64,000 nucleotides of DNA from a gamma proteobacterium HTCC5015 (GCA_000155715.1 DS990606.1:30768-94767), one strand, 5' to 3'. Counted from the first letter of the stretch, positions 25,291-35,029 are shown. Program-made: numbers and translations. Notes: a model not told the origin generated them from the letters alone.

Positions 25291-25725
25291 TTAAACCGCA
25301 ATAGCTTGCAGAGCGGCTTTTAGTGTGTCGGGAATGGGCACGGATTGGTTGCTGGTCTTGTCCACAAAAACATGCACAAAGTGACCATCGGCCACGGCTT
25401 GTGTTTCGCCCTCTTTAAAAATGGCGATACCGTATTCCACCGACGAGGTGCCGAGACGATTCACCCGCAAACCGCCCTGCAGTTTGTCGGGAAAGGCAAT
25501 AGGCGCATGATAGTTGCAGCCCGAGTTGACGACAAAGCCCACAATAGCGCCCGTGTGAATATCCAGGCCACCCTGCTCGATCAAGTACTGGTTGGCCACG
25601 GTATCGAAATAGGAGTAGTAGGTCACATTGTTGACATGCCCATAGATATCGTTGTCTTTCCAACGCGTTGTGATGGGCGTAAGCACTTTGTAGTCATCGA
25701 CCGTGGGGCGCTGAGGTTTACTCAT
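25291..25725 (-). CDS. Acyl-CoA thioesterase, 4-hydroxybenzoyl-CoA thioesterase-like hot-dog fold
   Basis: A 144-residue single hot-dog-domain protein that probably hydrolyses an acyl-CoA. The catalytic segment is TRWKDNDIYGHVNNVTYYSYFD, with the conserved aspartate and HVNN typical of the YbgC/FcbC group. It lies between an iron alcohol dehydrogenase (12 bp upstream) and an aldehyde dehydrogenase (33 bp downstream) on the same strand, implying a shared pathway that handles an alcohol, aldehyde and CoA ester. Substrate unknown. Confidence 0.85.
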   Translation of the reverse strand: MSKPQRPTVDDYKVLTPITTRWKDNDIYGHVNNVTYYSYFDTVANQYLIEQGGLDIHTGAIVGFVVNSGCNYHAPIAFPDKLQGGLRVNRLGTSSVEYGIAIFKEGETQAVADGHFVHVFVDKTSNQSVPIPDTLKAALQAIAV

Positions 25726-25737
25726 GACATCTCCTTG

Positions 25738-26880
25738 CTAAGCGTAGGCTTGTTCATAAATCGCCAGCGCCTCTGCCTCAGACACCTCGCGGGGGTTATT
25801 CACGAGCAGGCGCTGTTGCAGCATCGCGTCTTTCGCCAGCATGGGCAAATCCTGCTGCGGCACATTGGCTTCGGCCAGTGTTTGCGGCAGTTTCACCTGT
25901 GCGATCAGGCCCTCCATCTCATGGATGAGCGCCTCCGCCGTAGCCGGCAAATTGGGGTTGATAACGCGCGCCAACTCGCCATACAGAGCGTCGCAACTGG
26001 GGGCGTTAAAGCGCAGTACCGAGGGCAGCACCAGGGAATTACTGAGGCCGTGGGAAATGTGGTAGTGACCACCGAGCGGGTAAGCCAAGGCGTGAACCGC
26101 GGCAACGGGCGCATTCGCAAAGGCCTGCCCCGCCATCATCGCCCCCAGCAGCATGTTGGAGCGGGCGGTGCGGTCGCTGCCATTCTCCACCGCGTGAACC
26201 AAGTTTGCGGAGAGCAAACGCAAGGCCTCTTTGGCCAACATATCGGAATAGGGGTTCTTCTTGATTTTGCTGGTGTAGGACTCAATGGCGTGCACCATGG
26301 CATCCACGCCCGTCGCCGCCGTCACATGGGGTGGCAGTCCCAGCGTCAAATCCGCATCCAGCAGTGCCAAATCGGGCAGCAACTGCGGCGCGACAACGCC
26401 CTGCTTGGTGGTTTCGCCCGTGGTGACAATGGCAATAGGCGTGACCTCTGAACCCGTACCCGCGGTGGTTGGCACTTGAATCAGCGGCAGGCGCTGCCCC
26501 GTGGCGTTGCCCACGCCGTACACCGCCGACAAATCCTCCCCCGTCGCCGCCAGTAGGGCGACTAGCTTGGCCACATCCATGGAGCTGCCACCGCCAAAAC
26601 CGCAAACGCCATTGGCCTGCATCTGCTTGGCTTGCTGCAACGCCGCCTCCACAATCGACTCGGGGGGATCGGCCAAAACACCTTGATAGACATCGACGGC
26701 GATGCCCGCCTGAGACAGGCTTTGCAAGGCCACATCCATAATGCCCGAGCCAGCGATACCGGCGTCGGTCACCACCAACAAGCGCTCAATGCCCAGCGAC
26801 CGCGCCAAAGCACCCAACTCCGCACTGCAACCGGGCTCGCAATGTATCGACTTCGTGGTATTAAAACTAAAACTGGCCAT
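25738..26880 (-). CDS. Iron-containing alcohol dehydrogenase
   Basis: A 380-residue group III alcohol dehydrogenase, cytosolic and NAD(P)-linked. The N-terminal dinucleotide fold includes GFGGGSSMDVAK (about 94-105) and PTTAGTGSEVTPIA. The metal ligands are D193, H197 (GVDAMVHAIE), H263 (AVHALAYPLG) and H277 (HISHGLSN), all present. It is the first gene of the alcohol dehydrogenase-thioesterase-aldehyde dehydrogenase operon. The 180 bp upstream, up to the tldD remnant, hold no gene and presumably contain its promoter. Substrate unassigned. Confidence 0.92.
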   Translation of the reverse strand: MASFSFNTTKSIHCEPGCSAELGALARSLGIERLLVVTDAGIAGSGIMDVALQSLSQAGIAVDVYQGVLADPPESIVEAALQQAKQMQANGVCGFGGGSSMDVAKLVALLAATGEDLSAVYGVGNATGQRLPLIQVPTTAGTGSEVTPIAIVTTGETTKQGVVAPQLLPDLALLDADLTLGLPPHVTAATGVDAMVHAIESYTSKIKKNPYSDMLAKEALRLLSANLVHAVENGSDRTARSNMLLGAMMAGQAFANAPVAAVHALAYPLGGHYHISHGLSNSLVLPSVLRFNAPSCDALYGELARVINPNLPATAEALIHEMEGLIAQVKLPQTLAEANVPQQDLPMLAKDAMLQQRLLVNNPREVSEAEALAIYEQAYA

Positions 26881-27061
26881 GTTCTCCCCCCTAGAGCCCT
26901 AGGCGATTGTTGCCTAAATACCATAAACGCTTTTGAGTTAGCTTCACACACCCCCCATGCGCCTTTTTAACATGAGTTTCAATTTGTCACGCTAAACTTG
27001 ACCAGCCAAGCATGAAGCCACCTCATCTTTCTGCGCGCCCGTTCCAGTGAACCGGCTCTCA

Positions 27062-27180
27062 CTAAGCGGCAGTACCGCCGACGGGCACGCCTTGACCGTC
27101 TTTGCCGATGAGAGTGGCGCCTTTAACGGGGCGGGTGATTTTGCCGTTTTCAATCAGAAAGGCTTCCGAGACGGAGAAGG
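27062..27180 (-). pseudogene. Decayed duplicate of the tldD 3' end
   Basis: The minus strand encodes [20 protein letters not shown], then [15 protein letters not shown] and a stop, collinear with the last 80 or so residues of intact TldD at 36608. Compared with the intact copy, two in-frame segments are missing: 42 bp between GCCGACGG repeats (36623 and 36665) and 78 bp between TTGCCG repeats (36690 and 36768). The shared bases are roughly 90 percent identical by eye. Homology stops near 27180. It marks one edge of the restriction-modification island, with intact tldD at the other. Confidence 0.85.
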
Positions 27181-27249
27181 TACCGAACCTAGTTAAATCA
27201 CTAAACCCACTAACTATTTCAGTTTTATCTAGAATCCAAATCACTGACC

Positions 27250-30200
27250 TTAATAATGCTCTTCGATATAGCCATACGCCTTCGCGAACAGCTCTTTGTC
27301 TTTACCCAAGCCAAACTGAGCCAGTGTTACCAGCAGCGCTTTTTGGATTTCGCGCGGACCGCTGTTGGAGTTTTGCCAGCCTTCAAATCGGGTGGCTTTT
27401 ACGATCTTGTCAATCTGCTCTACCACATCGCCGATTAGCTTTGGCGTGGTTTCTGGGCGGGTTTCCAGGAAGAGTTTGGTTAAGGCCTGTTTGTTGTCTT
27501 CTTCAGTTACCACATGCTCGCCGGTTTCGCGCTCAGCTTGAACCGTATCTTTGGCGGCATCTAACAGGCCTTTTAACCAGTCGATGGCTTTAATCACACC
27601 AGACTCGTAGTCTTGGCGCAATTTTTCTAAGCGTTCACCTAATTCGACAAACTTAGGATCGTTGCTGCCGCGTAATCGGCCCATCAGGTCAATTTCTAGG
27701 CGTTTGGCGCGCTGCTCTTGTTCTTTGTCGGTTAGGGTGAAAATGGCGTGCTCATCCATGATTAGCTCGTCGATATCATCGCGGATGCGGTTGATGTCGG
27801 TGTGCTCATGGATCATCTTGATGGTTTCAGGGCCAAGGGCCGCCCACACCAAAGCGCCGGTTTGGCCGACTGGGCGCACTGATTCATAAATCTGTGCCAG
27901 CCATTTATAGTCTTTGCGATACGGGGCTAAGAAGGTGTCTGGGTTAATGGCCGACCAAAGCTTGGCTAGTACGCCAAAGCTAGCGGCAAATTCATCGCGC
28001 TTTTCATTGGTTGGCAGGCACTCTTGGGCTGCCATAATACCTTCGAAACCCTCTAAAGTACGGTCAACACTCGGGAAGAAGGACAAACATTTATCTAACT
28101 GGGCGGGTAATAATTCTTTAAAGGCTTCAATGCCTTCTACCACGCCATCAATCTCTTCTGGGTTGTAGGACAGCGCAGTGCGCAGGTTTTCAAACACGCC
28201 CAAGTAGTCGATGATAAGGCCCATGTTTTTGCGCACGTCGTCTGTTTCGTACAAACGGTTGGTGCGGCACATGGCCTGTAGCAGCGTGTGGTCACGCAGT
28301 GGCTTGTCCAAGTACATGCAATAGCAGATTGGCGCGTCAAAGCCAGTAAGCAGCTTGGCGGTGACAATAATCAGTTGTAACGGGTGTTTCGGGTCTTTAT
28401 AGCTTTCGATTAAGCCTTTCTGGGTTTGGTCTTCGGCATCTATGTGCTGCCAGCGCTCAAAATCCGCTTGCTGAATCGGCAGTTCTAAATCGTCGTGCCA
28501 TTTGCGCCAATCTTTATTGAGCTTGTCTTTTTTACCACCTTCTTCGGCTTTTACGGGTGCTTGGTCGACGTTCATCACCACTTCAACGGCATCAAAGCCA
28601 AGCTTTTCACCCAGCAAATAATACATCTGCACGCAGGCATCGCGGTCGTAAACTACGACCATGCCTTTCATCTTTTTCGGCTTAACGTGGCTGGTAAAGT
28701 GTTCGACAATATCATTACTGACTGCGGCCATGCGCTTAGGGGCTTTGAGCATCACCGCCAACTTGCCAGCACGTTTTGACAGTGCTGCCTTTTCTTCGTC
28801 GTCCAAGTTATTGTCTTTGGCGAGCTGCTCAAATTCTTGGTTGATGGCATCGCGATCAACGCGAAGTTCGGCAAGGCGCGGTTCAAACTTCACAGGGTTG
28901 GTCGCCCCGTCACGAATCGATTGCTTATAGCTGTAGCGATTCATGTAGCGGCCTGGGTCTTCTTCCGCACCAAATAACTTAAACGTATTGCGGTCAATGC
29001 CTGAAATCGGCGTGCCGGTTAAACCATAAAAGTGTGCGTTAGGTAATGCCCAGCGCATTTTCTCACCTAAACCACCTTCTTGGGTGCGATGTGCTTCGTC
29101 TACTAACACAATAATGTTGTCGCGGTTATTGAGGCCGTTGGGGTTGCTGTCGTCTATTACGACATCTTTAAATTTAAAAATGGTGGTAATTAAAATGCCA
29201 CGGCTGTCTTGCTCAATATGTTCGCCCAGCTTTTTGCAGCTTTGTACTTTGATTAGGTTTTTAACATCCGCGCCACCAAAGGTCTCATTGATCTGGCTGT
29301 CCAGGTCACGTCTGTCTACCACAACCAATACGGTGGGGTTATTAAGCTCATTGTCAGCACGAAGCATCTTTGCAGCATAGAGCATCAATAGGGATTTACC
29401 CGAACCTTGGAAGTGCCATATAAGGCCTTTTTTCGGATAGCCGTTACGTACCCTATCTACAATCTGTTTAGCAGCTTCAAACTGGGGATAACGCGGGAGA
29501 ATTTTAATTCGTTTAGGGGGCGTATTTTTGCCCGTTTTGATCGTTGAGAATAGCGCGAACGAATCAAGTAATTGCAGTAAGGTTGTTGGATTTAGCAAAC
29601 CCTCAGCGCTTTGTAAAACGGAAGCCATTCCAGACATAATTTCTTCACGCTGATCTGTGCTGTGCCATGGCCCCCAATCTTTCACTCGGGCATTGATTGC
29701 ACCATAAGCAAAAGTTTTACTTTCACTGGCAAAGCACAACAGGTTAGGTACAAAGAAGGGCTCTACGTTCTTCCAATAGTGCTTTTTACCGCCCATAAAA
29801 TCGGCGGCGCCGTCTTGCCAGGTTACACTCGGGCGGGTAGCTGTTTTCACTTCACCCACCACCAAAGGGATACCGTTCACATAGAGCACAATATCAAAAT
29901 AGACTTCGGTCGCCGCGATATAGTGCACCTGTTGCGCCACCACAAAGTGGTTGTTGTCGATGTTGTCGAAATCAATCAGGTTGATGGTGATGTGGTCGCC
30001 ATTCTCACCAAAGGGCAATGTCTTTTCGGCCATTAACCATTCATGAAAATTTTCATTGGCTTTTACCAAGCCGGTGTGACGCGCTTCCAGCACCACGCCA
30101 CGCAGTTTGTAAATCACTTCATCGGCGTAATCCGGCTGCTTGGCAATATCGGGGTTTAACGAACAAAGCGCATCTTTAAGCCACTCGTCAACGAAGATAT

Positions 30201-30312
30201 CCTGCGCTTGTTTGGGCAGACTCTCACCGTGGCAGTAAGTCCACTTTACTCCGCTTAAACCCTTTAGGCGGTCAATCATTCCATTTTCTGTGACGGTCTG
30301 TTCGTTAAACAT
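27250..30312 (-). CDS. hsdR: Type I restriction endonuclease, motor/nuclease subunit HsdR
   Basis: The 1020-residue R subunit translocates and cuts unmodified DNA when bound to HsdM and HsdS. The N-terminal nuclease domain has D140 (YFDIVLY) and E154-V-K156 (VVGEVK). The SF2 motor has Walker A FQGSGKS (301-307), [15 protein letters not shown] 405-408, YGLTGTP, a helicase C part with LLTGFDAP and QAMCRTNR, and a helical tail for MTase binding. No frameshift or missing motif is seen, so it is probably active. It is last in the six-gene operon; its ATG overlaps the hsdS stop as TAATG. Confidence 0.96.
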   Translation of the reverse strand: MFNEQTVTENGMIDRLKGLSGVKWTYCHGESLPKQAQDIFVDEWLKDALCSLNPDIAKQPDYADEVIYKLRGVVLEARHTGLVKANENFHEWLMAEKTLPFGENGDHITINLIDFDNIDNNHFVVAQQVHYIAATEVYFDIVLYVNGIPLVVGEVKTATRPSVTWQDGAADFMGGKKHYWKNVEPFFVPNLLCFASESKTFAYGAINARVKDWGPWHSTDQREEIMSGMASVLQSAEGLLNPTTLLQLLDSFALFSTIKTGKNTPPKRIKILPRYPQFEAAKQIVDRVRNGYPKKGLIWHFQGSGKSLLMLYAAKMLRADNELNNPTVLVVVDRRDLDSQINETFGGADVKNLIKVQSCKKLGEHIEQDSRGILITTIFKFKDVVIDDSNPNGLNNRDNIIVLVDEAHRTQEGGLGEKMRWALPNAHFYGLTGTPISGIDRNTFKLFGAEEDPGRYMNRYSYKQSIRDGATNPVKFEPRLAELRVDRDAINQEFEQLAKDNNLDDEEKAALSKRAGKLAVMLKAPKRMAAVSNDIVEHFTSHVKPKKMKGMVVVYDRDACVQMYYLLGEKLGFDAVEVVMNVDQAPVKAEEGGKKDKLNKDWRKWHDDLELPIQQADFERWQHIDAEDQTQKGLIESYKDPKHPLQLIIVTAKLLTGFDAPICYCMYLDKPLRDHTLLQAMCRTNRLYETDDVRKNMGLIIDYLGVFENLRTALSYNPEEIDGVVEGIEAFKELLPAQLDKCLSFFPSVDRTLEGFEGIMAAQECLPTNEKRDEFAASFGVLAKLWSAINPDTFLAPYRKDYKWLAQIYESVRPVGQTGALVWAALGPETIKMIHEHTDINRIRDDIDELIMDEHAIFTLTDKEQEQRAKRLEIDLMGRLRGSNDPKFVELGERLEKLRQDYESGVIKAIDWLKGLLDAAKDTVQAERETGEHVVTEEDNKQALTKLFLETRPETTPKLIGDVVEQIDKIVKATRFEGWQNSNSGPREIQKALLVTLAQFGLGKDKELFAKAYGYIEEHY

Positions 30313-31451
30313 TATTTAACTCCAGATATGAGCATTTCTCGGAGTCTAAACATGATCTTTTGCTTTTTTTCCATTAAATGCTTTTCAGTTACTATTTTTT
30401 TGATGGCAGACAAGTGCTCACTTTGTGTTTCAGGGCCTACATAAGGGAATTCGCATGATAGGAACGCTTGAGGGGATATGCGTTTAGCCTTACGTCCCCC
30501 TTTTGCGCTGTGTGTAAAAGATTCATAAAATTCTGTCCTATCTACAAAATGCAATAACCACTCAGCATGCAACGTGTCTTTTACGTCAAAGCATGGTAGG
30601 TCTGTAGTGCTTTCATATCCCTCAAGTTCTTCTGGGATTATTGCAAATGCACCATTGAGAAAATCAAGTTTTGAATAAATAAATTGCCCTGGTTTTCTTA
30701 AAAAGTACTTTGTGTTTACGCTTCCTGAAGCGCCATCTTTGGCAATCGCACCAAGACCGTATAGCTTTACAGTGATTTTTTTTGCTACATCTCCGGTTGA
30801 GCCGGGAATTTTACTTTCTGTTAAAAAATTACCGATTTTTTCAATCTTAGCCTGTTTAGCCTTTGCTCTTATTGGCATATGCTTTGATTTGTATGATGCT
30901 AATAATGTATTCAAAGAACTGGTAACCGCGAATATTGAGCTTTCAATTTCCTCAATTTTTGTTAGTGAATCTAAAAGTGTCGACTGGATATTCTTAGGCG
31001 GTACGGGAAATTTTTGTTCAGCCAGTATTTTCCATTTTATGGTTGGCGACAAAGAGCCTTCGGATATCCTAATGGCGGTATTCATAAATACATCTGTATG
31101 CATTAAATGTATTAGAAAGCCAGGGAAAATAAACTCATTGTTTTCACGAAGAACCATAGCGTGAGCAGAGCAGATTCCAGAGAAGTTAGCAACCGCTGCC
31201 TTTCTCTGGTAAGCCCTGCGCTTGCCAAATATAATGTCTCCGGCATTGAACTTTAGTTTTTGACCAATTACATCTCCGGGACTGCCGAACCTATTTACTC
31301 TGAGGTGTCTTGGTTCAATATGTTCTAAACCAACATATATCTTTTCGTCTGTAGTAGCGGGGTCTTCGCGCTTTGATATATTTCGGGCTAGGTCACCAAA
31401 TCTTAATAGCTTCCAACCGCTTTCCAATTGATATGCTGTTAGTGGACTCAT
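30312..31451 (-). CDS. hsdS: Type I restriction-modification specificity subunit HsdS
   Basis: A 379-residue DNA-recognition subunit. Two target-recognition domains (about residues 1-160 and 205-345) are separated by helical spacers, the first around IQSTLLDSLTKIEEIESSIF and the second at the C-terminus (SEHLSAIKKIVTEKHLMEKK). The first domain keeps FGKRRAYQRKAAVANFSGICSAHAMVL, typical of HsdS. Target sequence cannot be read. The gene is clearly AT-rich against hsdR and the first two-thirds of hsdM2. Its ATG overlaps the hsdM2 stop by 4 bp. Confidence 0.93.
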   Translation of the reverse strand: MSPLTAYQLESGWKLLRFGDLARNISKREDPATTDEKIYVGLEHIEPRHLRVNRFGSPGDVIGQKLKFNAGDIIFGKRRAYQRKAAVANFSGICSAHAMVLRENNEFIFPGFLIHLMHTDVFMNTAIRISEGSLSPTIKWKILAEQKFPVPPKNIQSTLLDSLTKIEEIESSIFAVTSSLNTLLASYKSKHMPIRAKAKQAKIEKIGNFLTESKIPGSTGDVAKKITVKLYGLGAIAKDGASGSVNTKYFLRKPGQFIYSKLDFLNGAFAIIPEELEGYESTTDLPCFDVKDTLHAEWLLHFVDRTEFYESFTHSAKGGRKAKRISPQAFLSCEFPYVGPETQSEHLSAIKKIVTEKHLMEKKQKIMFRLREMLISGVK

Positions 31452-32932
31452 ACTGCGCTCCCATTTAATATCTTTTCCTCTAGGAGGTTGGCGTTCCTTT
31501 CTGACTTCACTCGATTAGATTTCCAGCTTTCAATGAGATCTGAGATAGTTTCGTTATGTTCGACCGTAGAGGTTGTTTCGGAAATATAGAGTGGCATTGA
31601 TAGGTTGAAGTGATTCTTTCGAATTTCATCAAGTTCAACAAATGCTACTTGATTACAGTCTTGGTCAAGTTCAAAATATTTTTTGCAAATCGAATCTATG
31701 TTTTTTTCTGATAAAAATGTTCTTCCACGTTCTTTTGAAATCTCTTCAGATGCATCTATAAATAAAACGCGATTTTTTAATTTATTTCGTTTGTTTTTGT
31801 TTAGTACAACTACGCATGACTCCATCGTAGAGTTATAAAATAAGCTTGGCCCAAGTCCAATCACCGCTTCGATAATGTCGGACTCAATCACTTGTTTACG
31901 GATGCTTTTCTCGGAATCACGGAACAACACGCCGTGTGGCCAGAGCATAGCGGCGCGGCCAGTGTCGGGCTTTAGGCTTTTGATGATGTGGGTGTAAAAC
32001 GCATAATCGGCACAGCCTTGTGGTGGTACGCCGTAGAGGTTGCGGCCGTAAGGGTCGGCGGCAAACTTATCGCGGTTCCACTTCTTAATTGAATAAGGCG
32101 GGTTGGCGAATATCACATCAAACTGCTTGAGCTGGTCGTTTTCAATAAACTTGGGCTCGGCCAATGTATCGCCGCGCAGCACATCGAACTCTTCAATGTC
32201 GTGCAGGAACATATTCATGCGGGCGATGGCTGAGGTGAGCAGGTTTACTTCTTGGCCATACAAATGAACGCCACGCCACTCTTGGCCTTGCGAACGCAAG
32301 TCCATTACCGCATTAAGCAACATACCACCGGTACCGCAAGTGGGATCGTAAGCCGTTTCGCCGGGCTTTAAGCCCATGATGCGCGTCATTAGATGGACCA
32401 CGGTGCGGTTGGTATAAAACTCGGCAGCGGTGTGGCCAGAGTCGTCGGCGAATTTTTTGATGAGGTATTCGTATGCCTCACCCAGATCATCCTGGGCGAC
32501 CGATTTAATGCCCAGCGGAATTTTACTGAAGTGCTCAATCAGATCAGATAGCAGGTGATCGGGCAGGCGCTCTTTATTGGCCCACTGGGCATCACCAAAC
32601 ACCCCATGTAAGCGCGGGTTGTTGGCTTCAATTAAACGCAGTGCGTTTTGAATAGCCTCACCAATGTTTTTGCTGGTGTGGCGCACCTTTTCCCAGCGGG
32701 CTTCCTGGGGAATATCAAAACGGTGGAACATGGGCATGGCGGCGTATTCGGCATCGCCTTCATGGATCTCCAATGCTTCGGTGTATTCTTCCAAATACAC
32801 ATCCGACAGGCGCTTATAAAATAGCAGCGGGAAGATGTACTGTTTGTAGTCTGAAGCGTCGATTTGGCCGCGCAAAAACTCGGCGGCGCCCCAAAGTAAA
32901 TCCTCTAATTTTTTCTTATTTAATGCGCTCAT
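31448..32932 (-). CDS. hsdM: Type I DNA methyltransferase HsdM, second copy (beside hsdS)
   Basis: A 494-residue N6-adenine methyltransferase that modifies host DNA with HsdS. An N-terminal helical domain (LEDLLWGAAEFLRGQIDASDY) precedes the AdoMet motif DPTCGTGG (196-203) and catalytic NPPY (277-280). Base composition drops sharply near 31870, about residue 354, so the C-terminal 140 residues share the AT-rich character of hsdS. That tail contacts HsdS in known systems. ATG at 32932 overlaps the upstream gene stop by 4 bp. It is a paralogue of the hsdM at 35026 with similar but far from identical sequence. Confidence 0.95.
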   Translation of the reverse strand: MSALNKKKLEDLLWGAAEFLRGQIDASDYKQYIFPLLFYKRLSDVYLEEYTEALEIHEGDAEYAAMPMFHRFDIPQEARWEKVRHTSKNIGEAIQNALRLIEANNPRLHGVFGDAQWANKERLPDHLLSDLIEHFSKIPLGIKSVAQDDLGEAYEYLIKKFADDSGHTAAEFYTNRTVVHLMTRIMGLKPGETAYDPTCGTGGMLLNAVMDLRSQGQEWRGVHLYGQEVNLLTSAIARMNMFLHDIEEFDVLRGDTLAEPKFIENDQLKQFDVIFANPPYSIKKWNRDKFAADPYGRNLYGVPPQGCADYAFYTHIIKSLKPDTGRAAMLWPHGVLFRDSEKSIRKQVIESDIIEAVIGLGPSLFYNSTMESCVVVLNKNKRNKLKNRVLFIDASEEISKERGRTFLSEKNIDSICKKYFELDQDCNQVAFVELDEIRKNHFNLSMPLYISETTSTVEHNETISDLIESWKSNRVKSERNANLLEEKILNGSAV

Positions 32933-34407
32933 GATGTCTTCTTATCGCTTAGTTGCTGTTTTACTTGCTGGCCAAGCGCGGTTAAACGGTATTTTTGGTT
33001 ACGGCTGGTTGGCTTGTCTGGAATGGTCATTTCTACCAAGGCTGGGGTGATCTCCAGCGCCGGTTTTAAGTAATGCTTACGGAAATGCTCGGCGTTTTTC
33101 AGTGCCATTAATGCCATTAATTCGTCGCGGCTATGCTCTTGGCTCATGAGGCTGATCATCCGTGTAACTTCCGTGGTAACTTCCGTGGTAACTTCCGTGG
33201 TGACTTCCGTGGTGACTTCCGTGGTGACTTCCGTGGTGACTTCCGTGGCGAACAGGGTCAAAGTCACTCCGGAGCTGCTATCGGAGTGCCATTTCGGCGC
33301 GGGTAGGCCCGCTGCTTTACAAGCATCTTGGATCACCACACTGCCGCGGCCAAGCTTTTCCATATAGCCTTGCAGGTATAAGCCGTGGGCAATGTCTGGG
33401 TTACGCAGTACCGAGATATGACCTTGCTGAATTTTGTGCTCGTCGATGCCTTGCGGAAACGCACCGGAGTTCCATATTTTCAGGTATGCTGGGCTAACTT
33501 CGACCTTAATGCCGCCGGCAAAGTTGCTGTAATCGCGGTGGGCAAAGGCGTTAACAATGGCTTCGCGTACCGCTTGTTCTGGGTACATGGGGATGTCTTC
33601 GCGCTGGTTATTAGCGCTGCTAAAGCGTGCGCGCGATGGCGTATTACGCATCACAAAGGTAATCAGCTGCTCGATCACCTCGGCCATTGGGCCATCGAGG
33701 TGCTGTAAATCCTGATATTCGTCGTCGGCCTTATGGCGATAACACACAGCGCGCACACGGGCTTGCGGGTGCCGTTTACCTGGCGCACTGGCCAGTAATA
33801 CATCGGCGGCATTGGTTAAGCGGCCGTATTTGGCCAGCGATAACAATTGCAACTGGTGCAGTAGGCCTTGTTCGGCTTGCGCGACTTCTTTGGGAATGCG
33901 TTTAGCGGATAGTAGCTTGTTACAAGCGCTGGCTGATAAACCTTGTTCGTCGAGTTCAGACGAGAACAAACGCTCCCAGCGGGTAGGTTCTACTTGCTTG
34001 CGCATGACCATGTCGCGGATGGTATCGACATCGGCTTTTTGGGTTTGTTCGCCAGCACGTATGTAGATGTCACTGTTAAAGGCGTAGGGGATGTCTTTTC
34101 CGGCCGGCACTTCAACCACTAATAACTGTTTGTTTTCAACTTGTTGTACTTCTACCGAAAACAGTACTGGCGGTTGAATGGCCGATTTAAGCTGGCTTTC
34201 GAGCTGTTCAGCTACTTGTTCAGCATGCTCTACACCCTTAATTTGACCATTATCATCGCCCCCACATAGCAGATAACCGCCTTGGGTATTTAAAAAGGCG
34301 CACACTTGCGGGCCGCAGTGTTTTAACTCGCAGCTTGTAAGGTATTCAAGGGTTTGGTTTTCGCCCAGCGACAGTAGTTGTTTAAGTTGTGCGGCCGTTT
34401 TACTCAT
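32929..34407 (-). CDS. Schlafen AlbA_2-domain ATPase-like protein (RecG-like regulator family)
   Basis: A 492-residue protein. Residues about 10-125 form an AlbA_2/Schlafen-type domain (GENQTLEYLTS, FLNTQGGYLLCGGDDNGQIKGV, GKDIPYAFNSDIYIRAGEQT). Residues about 270-375 resemble the GHKL-like ATP-binding C-terminal domain of this family (YPEQAVREAIVNAFAHRDYS, VSPAYLKIWNSGAFP, GYMEKLGRGSVVIQDACK). A low-complexity linker of seven TEVT units (about 386-414) leads to a possible winged-helix tail. Such proteins are often annotated as RecG-like or transcriptional regulators and appear near defence genes; no role is proven. It lies inside the type I operon, overlapping genes on both sides (8 bp and 4 bp). 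Confidence 0.8.
   Translation of the reverse strand: MSKTAAQLKQLLSLGENQTLEYLTSCELKHCGPQVCAFLNTQGGYLLCGGDDNGQIKGVEHAEQVAEQLESQLKSAIQPPVLFSVEVQQVENKQLLVVEVPAGKDIPYAFNSDIYIRAGEQTQKADVDTIRDMVMRKQVEPTRWERLFSSELDEQGLSASACNKLLSAKRIPKEVAQAEQGLLHQLQLLSLAKYGRLTNAADVLLASAPGKRHPQARVRAVCYRHKADDEYQDLQHLDGPMAEVIEQLITFVMRNTPSRARFSSANNQREDIPMYPEQAVREAIVNAFAHRDYSNFAGGIKVEVSPAYLKIWNSGAFPQGIDEHKIQQGHISVLRNPDIAHGLYLQGYMEKLGRGSVVIQDACKAAGLPAPKWHSDSSSGVTLTLFATEVTTEVTTEVTTEVTTEVTTEVTTEVTRMISLMSQEHSRDELMALMALKNAEHFRKHYLKPALEITPALVEMTIPDKPTSRNQKYRLTALGQQVKQQLSDKKTS
33167..33250 (-). repeat. 12-bp minisatellite, seven units, coding
   Basis: Seven tandem copies of ACTTCCGTGG plus TA, TG or CG at 33167, 33179, 33191, 33203, 33215, 33227 and 33239. 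On the coding strand they give a (TEVT)n linker. Variant units sit at the two ends and identical units in the middle. Because 12 is a multiple of 3, copy-number change would alter linker length without breaking the frame. Confidence 0.95.
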
Positions 34408-35029
34408 GGCTTGCTCCTACTGAGGTGCTCACTTGACTGACATTTTGAAAGTGTTCGGTTAGGCGCTGCTCTACGTCTTGATAGCGAGAGAATTGCGCGA
34501 CCACAAAAAGGTTGGCGTCGTCGTCGCGATCGAACTTTTGTACCCAGTTGCCTTGGCGATCATCCAGTGGCAGTTGTTCCATGGTGGCATCTTCGTATAA
34601 TTCGATCACCTTAATATTGGAAATGGACGCTGCACCTTTGCGAAGTGTCAATTCTGAGCGCTGTTCTTGGGTTTTGTAACCTAAATCCATTAATAGACGG
34701 CGGGCAAAGACGACTTGATCGTGCGCTAAAAACCAGCGAGGTTTATTGAGCTCGATGGCTTTTTTCATCTCTTTATGGGTAATCGATAGTCCCTTTGCAT
34801 CAACGCCACTGCCGTATTGTGGGGTAATGATGCCTAAAAATAGGTCACATTTTTCTACTGCTTTTAAGCAGCTTTCAAAGGCGGTTTCGTTGGAGGATAC
34901 CGGTACTGTGCCTTTATGCGACATCCAAACTTCATAACCAAAGGCGGTGAGTAGTGAGTATACGCGGTCCAGCAGCTCTTCTACGCCATAAACGGTGGAT
35001 GACACCATCACAGTGAGCTTCTTACTCAT
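34400..35029 (-). CDS. DUF4062-domain protein
   Basis: A 209-residue protein whose N-terminal 100 residues match the DUF4062 pattern: LTVMVSSTVYGVEELLDRVY, GYEVWMSHKGTVPVSS, CLKAVEKCDLFLGIITPQYGSG and ITHKEMKKAIELNKPRWFL. That fold resembles TIR/nucleoside-deoxyribosyltransferase-like domains often found at the N-terminus of defence and STAND proteins. Here it stands alone with a shorter acidic C-terminal part and no ATPase. Catalytic activity is not established. It overlaps hsdM1 by 4 bp and the AlbA_2 gene by 8 bp, so it is translated as part of the type I operon. Confidence 0.8.
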   Translation of the reverse strand: MSKKLTVMVSSTVYGVEELLDRVYSLLTAFGYEVWMSHKGTVPVSSNETAFESCLKAVEKCDLFLGIITPQYGSGVDAKGLSITHKEMKKAIELNKPRWFLAHDQVVFARRLLMDLGYKTQEQRSELTLRKGAASISNIKVIELYEDATMEQLPLDDRQGNWVQKFDRDDDANLFVVAQFSRYQDVEQRLTEHFQNVSQVSTSVGASHE

